From Candidatus Bathyarchaeota archaeon (GTDB taxonomy: Archaea > Thermoproteota > Bathyarchaeia > Bathyarchaeales > Bathycorpusculaceae): DNA of 55,108 bases. This document shows positions 24,489 through 33,765 of this stretch, in pieces. The stretch lies in the NCBI GenBank assembly GCA_013388895.1, contig JACAEK010000053.1, forward strand, positions 1 through 55,108, written 5' to 3'. Position numbers and translations under genes: made by a program. Every line of letters starts with the position of its first letter. Positions within the stretch are counted from its first letter, which is position 1. The notes under the pieces are model-generated. The model was given only the letters and a program-made list of their open reading frames with translations. It was not told the origin of the DNA and searched no databases.

Positions 24489-25253
24489 TTGGTGGTTGAA
24501 CGAGATATCCGCCTATTCTTCCAATATAAATTCTTGATTATACTACGTGCCATCTGGTTTGTGTCGCAGATAGTTCTGTTCGGGCTTATTGCTTCACGAA
24601 TGATTAACGTACGAGAAGTGCCAGACTATTTTCGCTATTACGTTTCTGGTCTTTCCATAATGACACTTTACTCCGCCGCAATATTCATCGGATTCGACAT
24701 TTACGAAGAAGCGGAGCATGGCGTGTTTGAATATCTGCTCAGTTTGCCAGTTTCCAGAAGGCAACTAGTGCTCGGACGATCAATTGGCGGAGGCTTGAGA
24801 TCTTTTATTTATGTTGGACCGTTGATTGCTGCTTCTTTATTCGTTATTGGAGCTGTTAACCCTCTAAATTTCTTGGTAGCTCTGTTTGCACTCTTCTTGT
24901 TCTCTTTTGGTGTTTCCGGCATGAGCATTACTATCGCTGTAATGATAAAATCAAGTGATCGCTTTGACATACTTATGGGCGTTCTAGACGCTTTGATAGT
25001 TCGGTTAAGCACTGCCATGTATCCTTTGGCTGTTGTGCAGGCTGCCAATCCGCTCTATGGGGGTGTTGCAAATTTTAATCCTGTCAGTTACGCTGCGGAC
25101 TTGTTTCGATGGGGCACTGGCATAGAATCTACCTATTTCACATTAGCCAATCCGCTGTTGCCATTGCTTGGCATAATCGCCTTTTTCGCCATTTTCACCT
25201 TTGTTGGTGTTACAATTTATGATAGGCGAATTGAGGGAGGCGGCTGGCAATAA
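24489..25253 (+). CDS. ABC-2 type permease (1)
   Basis: A 254-residue integral membrane protein with six hydrophobic segments. The N-terminus is VVERDIRLFFQYKFLIILRA, then GFDIYEEAEHGVFEYLLSLPVSRRQLVLGRSIGGG, the coupling region typical of ABC-2 permeases. The start is TTG at 24489 or GTG at 24492; no clear ribosome site is seen. The stop overlaps the start of the next permease (TAATG), so stoichiometric expression is expected. Confidence 0.9.
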   Translation: MVVERDIRLFFQYKFLIILRAIWFVSQIVLFGLIASRMINVREVPDYFRYYVSGLSIMTLYSAAIFIGFDIYEEAEHGVFEYLLSLPVSRRQLVLGRSIGGGLRSFIYVGPLIAASLFVIGAVNPLNFLVALFALFLFSFGVSGMSITIAVMIKSSDRFDILMGVLDALIVRLSTAMYPLAVVQAANPLYGGVANFNPVSYAADLFRWGTGIESTYFTLANPLLPLLGIIAFFAIFTFVGVTIYDRRIEGGGWQ

Positions 25254-26035
25254 TGAAAGCGATTATGCACATTGTTGAGCATGATCTTAGAAACTTCTTC
25301 CGCTATAAGTGGTGGCTTGTCGGCTTAATCAGCATGAACTTGGCTGACTTGTTCATAATGGCAATAGTCTACAATTACATGGTTAGCAGTGCAGTGATAG
25401 CGCAATACGATACTTATTTCAAGTTTTTTGCGCCTGGGCTCACTGTAACGGGCTTGTTTGCTTCGGCTTTCATGATTGGGCGAGAGATAAACATGGAAAG
25501 GCGCAGAGAAGTTCACCACTATATGCTAAGCCTACCCATGACCCGAATGGAGCTAGCCATCGGACGCGTGCTGTCTGGCGGAATACGCGGCATGATCTAC
25601 ATGTCGCCGCTTTTGCTGACTTGCTTCGTTTTTCTGGGATTTCCGACTGTTTGGGAACTTCTTGTAATCCTCATTGTTTTGTTTCTAATGGCTCTGGGCA
25701 TATCGGGCTTAAGCATAGCCATAGCCGTTTCCACCGCAAGCCTAGAAAAATTCATCACAGCACGCGGGTTAGTCTACTATACGCTGTTTTTCTGCAGTAG
25801 CGTCTTCTATCCGCTCTCATTGATTCAGCAGTTGGGAGCTGAAGGCAAATTCCCTGCACCTCTCGTGATATTGGCTGAGGTTAACCCGTTAAGCAGCGCT
25901 TCGGACATGATTCGCAGCTTCTTGCTGCCTGACCTCCCAGCATTTTCTTATACTTCAATTCTTAATGTGGTTGTTTTTTCGGCAATTTTCATTTTAAGCG
26001 CAGCTTTCGCCTACATCAAGATATTAGAGCGTTAA
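25253..26035 (+). CDS. ABC-2 type permease (2)
   Basis: A 260-residue membrane protein paralogous to the preceding permease: N-terminal IVEHDLRNFFRYKWWLVGL, then MIGREINMERRREVHHYMLSLPMTRMELAIGRVLSGG, and six hydrophobic segments. The two probably form a heterodimer with two copies of the ATPase. The ATG overlaps the stop of permease (1). Confidence 0.92.
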   Translation: MKAIMHIVEHDLRNFFRYKWWLVGLISMNLADLFIMAIVYNYMVSSAVIAQYDTYFKFFAPGLTVTGLFASAFMIGREINMERRREVHHYMLSLPMTRMELAIGRVLSGGIRGMIYMSPLLLTCFVFLGFPTVWELLVILIVLFLMALGISGLSIAIAVSTASLEKFITARGLVYYTLFFCSSVFYPLSLIQQLGAEGKFPAPLVILAEVNPLSSASDMIRSFLLPDLPAFSYTSILNVVVFSAIFILSAAFAYIKILER

Positions 26036-26111
26036 GTTTGCTTTTCATGGCGATTTTGGCTCCTTCAGTCAATAAGACGATGTGGACAGTGTGCGACAGA
26101 ATCAAACCTAA

Positions 26112-26573
26112 CTAGGCCATTTCGATTTGAAAGCTCTTCCATGAGACCGCTATTGCAATAAAAAGCATTAGATTAACCCACATACTTGCTTCACTAAAAG
26201 CGGAGAACACAAGCGACATGTAATTGAGAGTTCCATAACCACCCAAATATAGAGGTGAAATGAAAAGCATTCCTAAAGTTCGTTCTATGACTGCACCTAT
26301 AAGAGAAAGTAGCATACCCAGTATAGCAGCCCACCTTTTCATGCGTAGAAGCCCGTATCCAACCGCTATGTCTATCGCACTAATCAGCATACAGATGAGA
26401 GCGAAGGCAGAAAAGACGGATGACATAACACTTCCTATGATGGAGAGTCCCGATACTACCGTACCGATAAAGAATCCAGATGCCATTGCTATAAGCCATA
26501 TCAATCCAAAGACGAGAAAGCAAATTGAAACGGCAGTTACGGTTATGGGTCTTTTATTGCTCTTTTCGCTCAT
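26112..26573 (-). CDS. four-helix membrane protein
   Basis: About 153 residues with four predicted transmembrane helices and a basic N-terminus (SEKSNKRPI). Helices one to three are Gly/Ser-rich (FFIGTVVSGLSIIGSVMSSV). No catalytic motif is visible. It converges on the ABC operon. A TATA-like CTTTTAAAAG lies at about 26603-26613, near enough for a leaderless ATG at 26573; a GTG at 26582 is in frame. Confidence 0.72.
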   Translation of the reverse strand: MSEKSNKRPITVTAVSICFLVFGLIWLIAMASGFFIGTVVSGLSIIGSVMSSVFSAFALICMLISAIDIAVGYGLLRMKRWAAILGMLLSLIGAVIERTLGMLFISPLYLGGYGTLNYMSLVFSAFSEASMWVNLMLFIAIAVSWKSFQIEMA

Positions 26574-26708
26574 CGCAACCACAGCGCTTAGTTAACTGTT
26601 GCTTTTAAAAGATTTGCGCATCTGTCTGAATAAACTCCAAACGCAACTCTCTTTGAATTGCTTTTTCCCATTCCTTTTTTCCTTTCCTCTTTTGACATGG
26701 CGCATATT

Positions 26709-26721
26709 GACTTGTCAAGTC
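26709..26721. promoter_or_regulatory. odd-length palindrome in a 320-base gap
   Basis: GACTTG-T-CAAGTC is a perfect 13-bp dyad in the gap between 26574 and 26892. The rest of that gap holds only the promoter of the four-helix protein and a TATA-like GTTAAATTTAAG (26819-26830) for the CoA ligase gene; no gene was found. Confidence 0.35.
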
Positions 26722-26892
26722 TAATTTTGCCGGGCTTCGATGAGGAGTCTATGTTTCACCATTAAAAGCTAATGTGATATAATGTTACATTAAGACTATA
26801 GAACGTAGGTAATTTCTAAGTTAAATTTAAGAATAGGAATGGCATATTCTCTTACCTTCCACATTGGCAGATTTGATTTGAAGGTTAATCTG

Positions 26893-28248
26893 ATGAATGA
26901 TGTGAAGGCTATCTTTGACCCGAAAAGGATAGTTTTAATAGGTTCAAGCACAATTCGGGAAAAAGTCGGCATGGCTTCACCGCAGCTTTTCAAAAGCGTA
27001 GCACATAATATGCACAAGTTCTTCCATGGAAAAATACGCACTTTAGACGTGAATGGAAAAGCGAAACAGAATAATCTCAGCAAGATGCGCTGGGTTCCCG
27101 AGCTCGCTGTTATAATGTTGCCGCCAAAACAGTCAGTCGCCCAAGCGGAAAAATGTGCAGAGGCGGGTGTTCAGGCGCTTGTTATGATTACGGGCGGATA
27201 CAAAAACTGCGAACGAGAACAACTGTTCAAGCTTAAGGAAAAATACGGCGTTAGAATTTTGGGACCTAACACTATTATGGGCGTAATAAACACATCCAAC
27301 GGGTTGAACACAACTTTTGAAAGGGATGTTATGCCAAAAAAAGGAAATATTGCGGTCATATCACAAAGCGGCGGTGTTGGTGCGTACATACTTGATTGGG
27401 CCTGTTTCTACGGTGTTGGCATCAGTAAATTTGCATTTATGGGCGACAAAATAGACGTAGACGATGTTGAATTGTTGCAGTACTTCCGAAGAGACAAAAA
27501 TACAAAGGTAATTTGCTTATACATGGAAGGCGTGATAGACGGAAGAAAATTCATAGAAGAAGCCAGAAAAACCGTCAAAGAAAAGCCTATCGTAGCTTTG
27601 AAAGGTGGAATAACACAGGAATCTGCACAGCGGGCAAAATCGCACACAGCCTCAATCGCTGGTTCAGACGCAATTTTTGACGCAGCATTCAAGAAGGCTG
27701 GAATAATTCGCGCTGAAAACATAGAAGAGCTTATGGACACCGCCATAGCGCTTTCCAAACAGTCTCCAATGCGCGGCGATAATGTTGCCATTGTAAGCAA
27801 CGTAGGCGGACCAGCAATATTGGCTGCAGATGTAGTCGTTAAAAATAATTTAAAGCTTGCCACTCTGTCCGAAAAAACTAAGACAAAGATTGAAAAACTG
27901 TATCCGGGTGTTGATGCCACAAACCCTATTGATATGATAGCTGACGCTAGGAGTGAACGCTACGCACAAGTGTTGGAGCTTGTGCTTGAAGACAAGAATG
28001 TAGATGGCGTTTTGGTAATAAACATGCTTAAGTCATGTTTTTTTGAGCCTAATGATGCCAAGGTAATTCCGAAAATTGCGGTAAAATTTCCAGACAAGCC
28101 AGTTGTAGATGTGCCTGCAGGTGGACAAGACTTTGAACTCGTGTATAACGTGTTGGGCAATACGCGTATTCCATTGTATAATATGCCAGAAAAAGCTGCA
28201 AAAGCCCTGAAGGCGCTGAGAGCTTATGGCAAAATCGTTCAGAAGTGA
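26893..28248 (+). CDS. ADP-forming acyl-CoA synthetase, alpha-subunit type
   Basis: About 451 residues with the CoA-binding Rossmann domain (AIFDPKRIVLIGSST..., LGPNTIMGVINTSNG) and the succinyl-CoA-ligase-like domains (GNIAVISQSGGVGAYILDW; KEKPIVALKGG). The phospho-His is in QRAKSHTASIAGSD. It lacks the ATP-grasp beta part, which is not in the window. Such enzymes make ATP from acyl-CoA, releasing the acid. The ATG at 26893 has AAGGTT upstream and fits a TATA at about 26819-26830; the ATG at 26839 would lie too near that TATA. The segment KSVAHNMHKFFHGKI is longer than in simple alpha subunits. Confidence 0.88.
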   Translation: MNDVKAIFDPKRIVLIGSSTIREKVGMASPQLFKSVAHNMHKFFHGKIRTLDVNGKAKQNNLSKMRWVPELAVIMLPPKQSVAQAEKCAEAGVQALVMITGGYKNCEREQLFKLKEKYGVRILGPNTIMGVINTSNGLNTTFERDVMPKKGNIAVISQSGGVGAYILDWACFYGVGISKFAFMGDKIDVDDVELLQYFRRDKNTKVICLYMEGVIDGRKFIEEARKTVKEKPIVALKGGITQESAQRAKSHTASIAGSDAIFDAAFKKAGIIRAENIEELMDTAIALSKQSPMRGDNVAIVSNVGGPAILAADVVVKNNLKLATLSEKTKTKIEKLYPGVDATNPIDMIADARSERYAQVLELVLEDKNVDGVLVINMLKSCFFEPNDAKVIPKIAVKFPDKPVVDVPAGGQDFELVYNVLGNTRIPLYNMPEKAAKALKALRAYGKIVQK

Positions 28249-28252
28249 GTCG

Positions 28253-29101
28253 ATGAAAAAAGATAGCAACAATAGGATTCCTCTATATATCGTAGATGCG
28301 TTCACTGACAAACCTTTTGGAGGAAATCCCGCAGCTGTCTGCCTGTTACCACATGAGTATGCTGATTCTGTTTTGCAGTCTATCGCGGCGGAGATGAACC
28401 TGTCAGAAACAGCCTTTCTCCTTCCTCTTGATGGGGAACCTCTAAAAGAATCGAAGACTTTTTCGTTAAGGTGGTTCACTCCAAAAGTTGAAGTGCCTCT
28501 TTGCGGACATGCCACGCTTGCTACTGCGGCAGTTTTGTTTTATGACCTTCATATTTTAGCTGATGAGGCGAGTTTTGAAACAAAGAGTGGAATTTTGGTT
28601 GCTAAGAAAGATAAACGTGGAATACTGCTTGATTTTCCAACTGACAACCCTGTTCCCATTAAGCCTGATAGAGCGCTTCTTGAAGCAACGGGTATAGCTG
28701 ATTTTAAGAACGTGGAATATGCGAGAAGGTTAAAGAAACTTCTTGTCCATATATCAGACGAAGAAGCCCTAAAAAGCCTGAGACCAAACTTTGAACTTAT
28801 GAAGTCTTTACCTGCAAAAGAAGAAATTCTAGGAGTTATCGTAACATCGCATGGTCGACCCCCATACGATTTTGTTTCGCGTTTTTTTGCGCCTTGGCTT
28901 GGCATAAACGAAGACCCAGTGACAGGAGCAGCGCACACAATATTGACTCCATATTGGTCCAAAAAATTGGCGAAGAAGGAGATGTTGGCTTATCAGGCAT
29001 CTGCAAGAGGCGGTAAACTCATGGTGCGTTTACGCCCAAACAACCGAGTAGATTTAGTCGGCACCGCAGTTATCATTCTAAAAGGAAAGCTATACCTCTA
29101 G
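28253..29101 (+). CDS. PhzF-family isomerase/epimerase-like protein
   Basis: About 282 residues. Family motifs: DAFTDKPFGGNPAAVCLL near the start, MNLSETAFLLP with the catalytic-type Glu, LRWFTPKVEVPLCGHATLA, and INEDPVTGAAHTIL. PhzF-like proteins act on small acids, often isomerising double bonds. The true substrate is unknown. The ATG at 28253 comes after the CoA ligase stop (28246-28248); an ATG at 28226 would overlap it. The spacing suggests co-transcription. Confidence 0.9.
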   Translation: MKKDSNNRIPLYIVDAFTDKPFGGNPAAVCLLPHEYADSVLQSIAAEMNLSETAFLLPLDGEPLKESKTFSLRWFTPKVEVPLCGHATLATAAVLFYDLHILADEASFETKSGILVAKKDKRGILLDFPTDNPVPIKPDRALLEATGIADFKNVEYARRLKKLLVHISDEEALKSLRPNFELMKSLPAKEEILGVIVTSHGRPPYDFVSRFFAPWLGINEDPVTGAAHTILTPYWSKKLAKKEMLAYQASARGGKLMVRLRPNNRVDLVGTAVIILKGKLYL

Positions 29102-29182
29102 CAAGTCTGCTGAAAAACATAATTATATTTGTAGAGCTACAGATTCTATTTATGTAGTTGCTGTCCATATTTGGGTGAAGCT

Positions 29183-30901
29183 TTGATTCAGTCTTCAGAA
29201 GCCTCTAGCAAGAAACTATTTGGACAAATTCTTGATTTTAGTAGACATGTTGCTGGTTCTTGCCAGATTGCAGCTGCATGCGTATGCGGCGACTACGCTT
29301 CAGGACTATTCAACGCAAATGTTACAATCGAAGTTTTACTCGTTATTCACGGATTTCAACCTAAACTTATGAATTACCTGAAAGTCTTCGATGGAAGAAA
29401 CGCCATTATTCTTGCTGTTGACCGCGGAGTTTTTGAAATGGACGCTGACAGGGGTTTTCTAGGCGAAGCCATCGCAGGCGGATTAATTTTTCCATACGTG
29501 CCGTTGGCAAACAATGGATATTTACATTCTCAAGAGGTTATATTGAAAAAGCGTCTTATCCGCGAGCTTTTGGAAAACCTTGTTTTGGATTTTCCAGAAC
29601 TTTCCTACGAGATTCTCATTAAACCTGAGTATTTCCTATATGAATCAATGTTAAGCCGAGCCAGACTTTTTCCGCCAATGATATACGCTGTGCTAGGTTT
29701 TATGCGAGATGATGTTAAAGAACGAAACGTGAAAACTGCTCTTCAAGGCTACTGCGAAGCTTTGGAAGAACTGGAAAAGGAACACGCGATTAGCTTATCT
29801 AAAAGTTTTGTGAGAATTTCCAGAGAATTCGCAGACAAAGCCAAAAGTCGAAAAGCCCGATTCGTCAATTTGCTGAAACCCGCGCAGAAGGCATTATTCA
29901 TGTCTTTGCTAAGTGTCTTTCCCAAAATCGTGAGCTCTCTCTCACAAAACCGGCATTTGCTGGCTCGACTTCAACGAATATCGGGAGCAGACTCCGAAAT
30001 TATTCATCGAATCGAAGACCCTCAAAAATATCTGTACGTGCCTACCGCAACTGGACTTGTTCCCTTAACGAGCAGGGTTAACATTGGAGATTTCGCGCGT
30101 GAAGTGCTTTCTGCAAGCGAAGACACAAAAGTCAGCATCGAAAAAATTGGGGGAGTTTTGAATGATGCCTTTTTGATTAAAGTTTCTACAAACGGTGAGG
30201 AAAGAAAAGTTGTCGTTAAAAGGTTCAAAGATTGGTCAAGCTTCAAATGGTTTCCGCTCACGTTGTGGACTGTTGGGACTAGAACTTTTGCAGTCTTAGG
30301 GCGCTCTAGACTGGAAAAAGAATGTACTATAAATCAACTTTTATTTTCGAAAGGGTTTGCGGTTCCGAGGCTTCTGTACGTGAATCACGCTGAACGATTA
30401 CTTTTCATGGACCATGTGGAGGGGGAAAGCTTGGAAAAAGTGATAAGAAGAATCACAGAATCCAAAAATGCCGAAGAAACGAAAAAGGACCTGAACACGT
30501 TAGAGAGAGTAGGCGAAACATTCGCTGAGGTTCATGCGCTTAACATTGCATTAGGCGACGCAAAACCAGAAAATACCCTAGTTGGCAAAGGCGACGAAAT
30601 TTATCTGCTAGATTTTGAACAAGCTTCTCGAAATGGTGATAAGGTGTGGGACATCGCTGAGTTTCTGTATTATGCGGGGCATTACCTTTCACCGTTTGTA
30701 AGTGTTAAATCAACAGAGCTTATCGCCGAAGCTTTCATTGACGGCTATGTTAGGGCAGGCGGAGACACGAACATTGTCAAAAAAGCTGGAAACCCAAAAT
30801 ACACAAAAGTTTTTAGCGTATTCACATTTCCGCACGTAATACTTACCATTTCTAACATTTGCCGAAAAGCCGACAAGCAGAAGGGACAAAAAAATGGTTA
30901 A
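29183..30901 (+). CDS. nucleotidyltransferase-like/protein-kinase-like fusion
   Basis: About 572 residues in three parts. Residues 1-110 include CGDYASGLF, similar to the G-S/D-Y-A-x-G of minimal nucleotidyltransferases. The middle (about 110-270) is helical. The C-terminal 280 residues are an atypical kinase: KVVVKRFKDWSS for the ATP lysine, MDHVEGESL, FAEVHALNIALGDAKPENTLV for the catalytic loop, and LLDFEQA in place of DFG. The last part resembles Bud32/RIO-type kinases. TTG at 29183 has GGGTGA upstream; TTG at 29171 is also open. The end overlaps the RNase J-like gene by eight bases. The role is unknown. Confidence 0.78.
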   Translation: MIQSSEASSKKLFGQILDFSRHVAGSCQIAAACVCGDYASGLFNANVTIEVLLVIHGFQPKLMNYLKVFDGRNAIILAVDRGVFEMDADRGFLGEAIAGGLIFPYVPLANNGYLHSQEVILKKRLIRELLENLVLDFPELSYEILIKPEYFLYESMLSRARLFPPMIYAVLGFMRDDVKERNVKTALQGYCEALEELEKEHAISLSKSFVRISREFADKAKSRKARFVNLLKPAQKALFMSLLSVFPKIVSSLSQNRHLLARLQRISGADSEIIHRIEDPQKYLYVPTATGLVPLTSRVNIGDFAREVLSASEDTKVSIEKIGGVLNDAFLIKVSTNGEERKVVVKRFKDWSSFKWFPLTLWTVGTRTFAVLGRSRLEKECTINQLLFSKGFAVPRLLYVNHAERLLFMDHVEGESLEKVIRRITESKNAEETKKDLNTLERVGETFAEVHALNIALGDAKPENTLVGKGDEIYLLDFEQASRNGDKVWDIAEFLYYAGHYLSPFVSVKSTELIAEAFIDGYVRAGGDTNIVKKAGNPKYTKVFSVFTFPHVILTISNICRKADKQKGQKNG

Positions 30902-32228
30902 ACACACAACAACTCTGTCTTTCTACGGCGGAGTAAACGAAATCGGCGGAAACAAAATCCTACTAAAAGACAGAGACACAAAAATCTTCCTAGATTTCGG
31001 CATGTCCTACGCCCTAAAAAAGCTGTTCTACTCTCCACCTTTCCTGTCGCCGAAAACTGAAAAAAGCCTTAAAGAATTTGAAATTCTTCCAAACATCAAA
31101 GGCATTTACACTGACGAGAAGACGCCAGAAATTGACGCTGTATTTCTTTCTCACTCACACATGGACCATTCTGCCTACATCTCTTTCATAAACCGTCAAA
31201 TCCCAGTTTACTGCGGCGAAACAACACAGATTATTCTTCAGGCTTTGAGCGAAATGCGTAGAACAGATTTGGAATTCAACGTTGAAGACGTAAACTTCGA
31301 GACTTTCAGAACTGGCAAGGAAATAGCTATTGGCAATTTGAAGATTGAGCCGGTTCACGTTGACCATTCTGTTCCAGGTGCCTACGGCTTCATTATCCAT
31401 ACGTCTAGTGGGGCTGTTGTTTACACTGGTGATTTTCGTGCACATGGAGCTAAACCACAGATGACAAGAGAGTTTGTTGAAAAAGCCAGAGAAGCCGAGC
31501 CTATTGCGGTTGTTAGTGAAGCTACGAATATGACTGGTGCATCTGTTTCTTCGGAAGTTGAAGTTGAAAGCAAGTTGGACGATATTGCCAAACAGACAGA
31601 AGGCATTGTGCTGGCTGATTTTAGTTATGCTGATGTTGACAGACTAAATAGTTTCCATCGAATCGCCAAGAAGAACAGGCGGTGTCTAGCTGTTTCACTT
31701 AAACAAGCCTACCTATTGAATGCGCTGAGAAAAGACAAGCACTTAAGGATTCCAGATTTAAACGATGAGAGTGTCTTGATTTTTCGAAAGTCGAAGAAAA
31801 AATATGACAAATGGGAAAGCCAAATCATGGACCACTACAAGTCCAAAATCGTTGACGTGTTCGAAGTCTCGAAGCAGCAATGCAATGCAGTTCTTGCCAT
31901 GTCCTTCTACGATTTAGAAGAGCTCGTAGAAATAAGGCCAGAGCCAAGCAGCTGTTATGTTTTGTCTGCTTCTGAACCTTTCAACGAAGAGATGGAAATA
32001 GACTTTGAAAAACTTGTTAACTGGCTTAAGCACTATGGATTGCCACAATATCACGCACATGTTTCTGGACACATAATGCCGCTGCAACTGAAAACCATCC
32101 TAAAAGAAATCGGCGCGACAAAAATCTTTCCGGTACACACGGAACACGCAGATTTATTTGCCAAGTTTATGCGCAATCAGAAAAGCCAAGTCATACTTCC
32201 AGAGAAGAACATGGAGTATACGCTTTAG
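30894..32228 (+). CDS. RNase J/beta-CASP-type metallo-nuclease
   Basis: A 444-residue metallo-beta-lactamase-fold enzyme: GGVNEIGGNKILL at the start as in RNase J-like proteins, the metal motif SHSHMDHSAYI, HVDHSVPGAYG, YTGDFRAHG, beta-CASP block, then HVSGH and FPVHTEHADLF. It likely degrades or processes RNA 5'-to-3' in the cytoplasm. The ATG overlaps the kinase-like gene by eight bases, so it is translationally coupled; a kinase-nuclease partnership is possible. Confidence 0.88.
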   Translation: MVKHTTTLSFYGGVNEIGGNKILLKDRDTKIFLDFGMSYALKKLFYSPPFLSPKTEKSLKEFEILPNIKGIYTDEKTPEIDAVFLSHSHMDHSAYISFINRQIPVYCGETTQIILQALSEMRRTDLEFNVEDVNFETFRTGKEIAIGNLKIEPVHVDHSVPGAYGFIIHTSSGAVVYTGDFRAHGAKPQMTREFVEKAREAEPIAVVSEATNMTGASVSSEVEVESKLDDIAKQTEGIVLADFSYADVDRLNSFHRIAKKNRRCLAVSLKQAYLLNALRKDKHLRIPDLNDESVLIFRKSKKKYDKWESQIMDHYKSKIVDVFEVSKQQCNAVLAMSFYDLEELVEIRPEPSSCYVLSASEPFNEEMEIDFEKLVNWLKHYGLPQYHAHVSGHIMPLQLKTILKEIGATKIFPVHTEHADLFAKFMRNQKSQVILPEKNMEYTL

Positions 32229-32323
32229 GCGTAACTGTTTTTGCCAAATGTAAATATTGTGTTTTATGGAAGTTTCCCGCTTAGAACCAAACTGGTACCT
32301 CATGTGTGGCTGATCTTTTGTTT

Positions 32324-33613
32324 TTAGGAGATTTTTGCGCCTCTTCTTACTTCGATTTTTCCTTCCTTCATAACCATTTTAATACGGTTCTTGTCCTGTA
32401 GGACCTTCACATCTTTAAGCGGGTCACCGTCAACCACTATTACGTCAGCGAGCTTTCCCTCCTGCACAGTGCCTGTCACATTTTCTAAGCCGCATGCCTT
32501 CGCACCGTTTCGTGTAGCAACGACTATTGCATCCATAGGTTTGAACCCACAATGCTTCACCAGCAGTTCTAGTTCCATGGCGTTTGTGCCCATTTTCAAG
32601 AGGGGAGAACCGACAAAGTCGGTGGCGCTAGCAATCGTTAAGCCTGCTTTGTAAAGTTTTGCAATATTTTTCACCATAGTCTCCCAAACTTCCTTTCCCT
32701 TTGCCACTGCCCATAGCGGATAGCCTGCGTCTTCTCCTTCAGTTATTATGCGCCAAGCAATGGAAAGCGTCGGAACAAAAACCACATCTTTTCTTTTCTT
32801 AGCCATTTCTATCACTTCGTCATCTGGATAGAAAGCGTGATCAATCGTTTTTACGCCTGCTTTTAAGGAGTTTTTCATTGCTTCTGTTCCCTGGCAGTGT
32901 GCAGTGACATATTTTCCAACGTGTCTTGCTTCTTCGACCACTGCTTTGATTTCTTCTAACGTGAATTGTGTGTGTTCTGGTCTGTCAACCATGGACATGA
33001 CGCCGCCGCTTGTGCAGATTTTTATAAAGTCAGCGCCTTCCCTCAATGCATAGCGGGCAGCTTTGATGCATTCGGACACGCCGTCGCATAGGAGAGACAT
33101 TCCCCGTTTAGTTGTACGTGCGTCTACAAACTCGATTGGAATGTAATGTATGTCGCCGTGGCCTGCTGTCTGGCTCAGTATGTAGCCTGATGAGAGTATT
33201 CTTGGACCCCGCAAGGTTCCTTCGGCCATAGCTCTTTTCAAGTATATCCCGAAGCCACCACAGTCTTTGACTGTTGTAAAGCCCGCGTCCAAAAGGTCTG
33301 CTGCATCAAAAACGCTTTTTATTAAGCCTAGTTGGTGGGGTCTGATAAGCTCTTCTTCAAGGATGCGGTCTGTTTTCAGACCCATCAGATGAAGGTGCGA
33401 ATCTATTAAACCGGGCATGACTGTCATTCCGTCAGCGTTGATTTCTGTTTTCTTCACGTTTCTCGGTATGTCCACATCAGCTTCTTTGCCGACTGCCATG
33501 ATTTTTGCGTCTTCGACAACGACAACAGCGTTCTTTACTTGTTTGGCGCCAGTTCCGTCAATCAGACTGCCGCCTTTTATGACGGTTATACTTCGTTTTT
33601 TCTTTTTGCTCAT
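32324..33613 (-). CDS. amidohydrolase (imidazolonepropionase/prolidase-like)
   Basis: About 429 residues with the amidohydrolase pattern: GGSLIDGTGAKQVKNAVV at the start, metal ligands in GLIDSHLHLMG, the carboxylated Lys region DFIKICTSGG, HCQG, DHAF and ATDFVGSPLLKMG. These enzymes hydrolyse amide or cyclic amide bonds in small molecules; the substrate is not evident. ATG at 33613 lies eight bases after GGGTGG, so the GTG at 33625 is less likely. It is divergent from mdh. Confidence 0.9.
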   Translation of the reverse strand: MSKKKKRSITVIKGGSLIDGTGAKQVKNAVVVVEDAKIMAVGKEADVDIPRNVKKTEINADGMTVMPGLIDSHLHLMGLKTDRILEEELIRPHQLGLIKSVFDAADLLDAGFTTVKDCGGFGIYLKRAMAEGTLRGPRILSSGYILSQTAGHGDIHYIPIEFVDARTTKRGMSLLCDGVSECIKAARYALREGADFIKICTSGGVMSMVDRPEHTQFTLEEIKAVVEEARHVGKYVTAHCQGTEAMKNSLKAGVKTIDHAFYPDDEVIEMAKKRKDVVFVPTLSIAWRIITEGEDAGYPLWAVAKGKEVWETMVKNIAKLYKAGLTIASATDFVGSPLLKMGTNAMELELLVKHCGFKPMDAIVVATRNGAKACGLENVTGTVQEGKLADVIVVDGDPLKDVKVLQDKNRIKMVMKEGKIEVRRGAKIS

Positions 33614-33765
33614 TCTGTTTTCCACCCGAGGTTTAGAAATATGCAGTTATGAGGCAATTCGTATTTATGACTATTTATTGCTGCAGAAGGTAAGAATCGA
33701 CTTTCCATTTTTGGTGAGCAAGGTTTATAGTTTAATTAATTGAAGTGGCTTATTCGTGAAGAGTT

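Noticed and set aside
26697-26765. 22-residue frame in the gap before the CoA ligase
   Set aside because: No ribosome site or TATA at the right distance.
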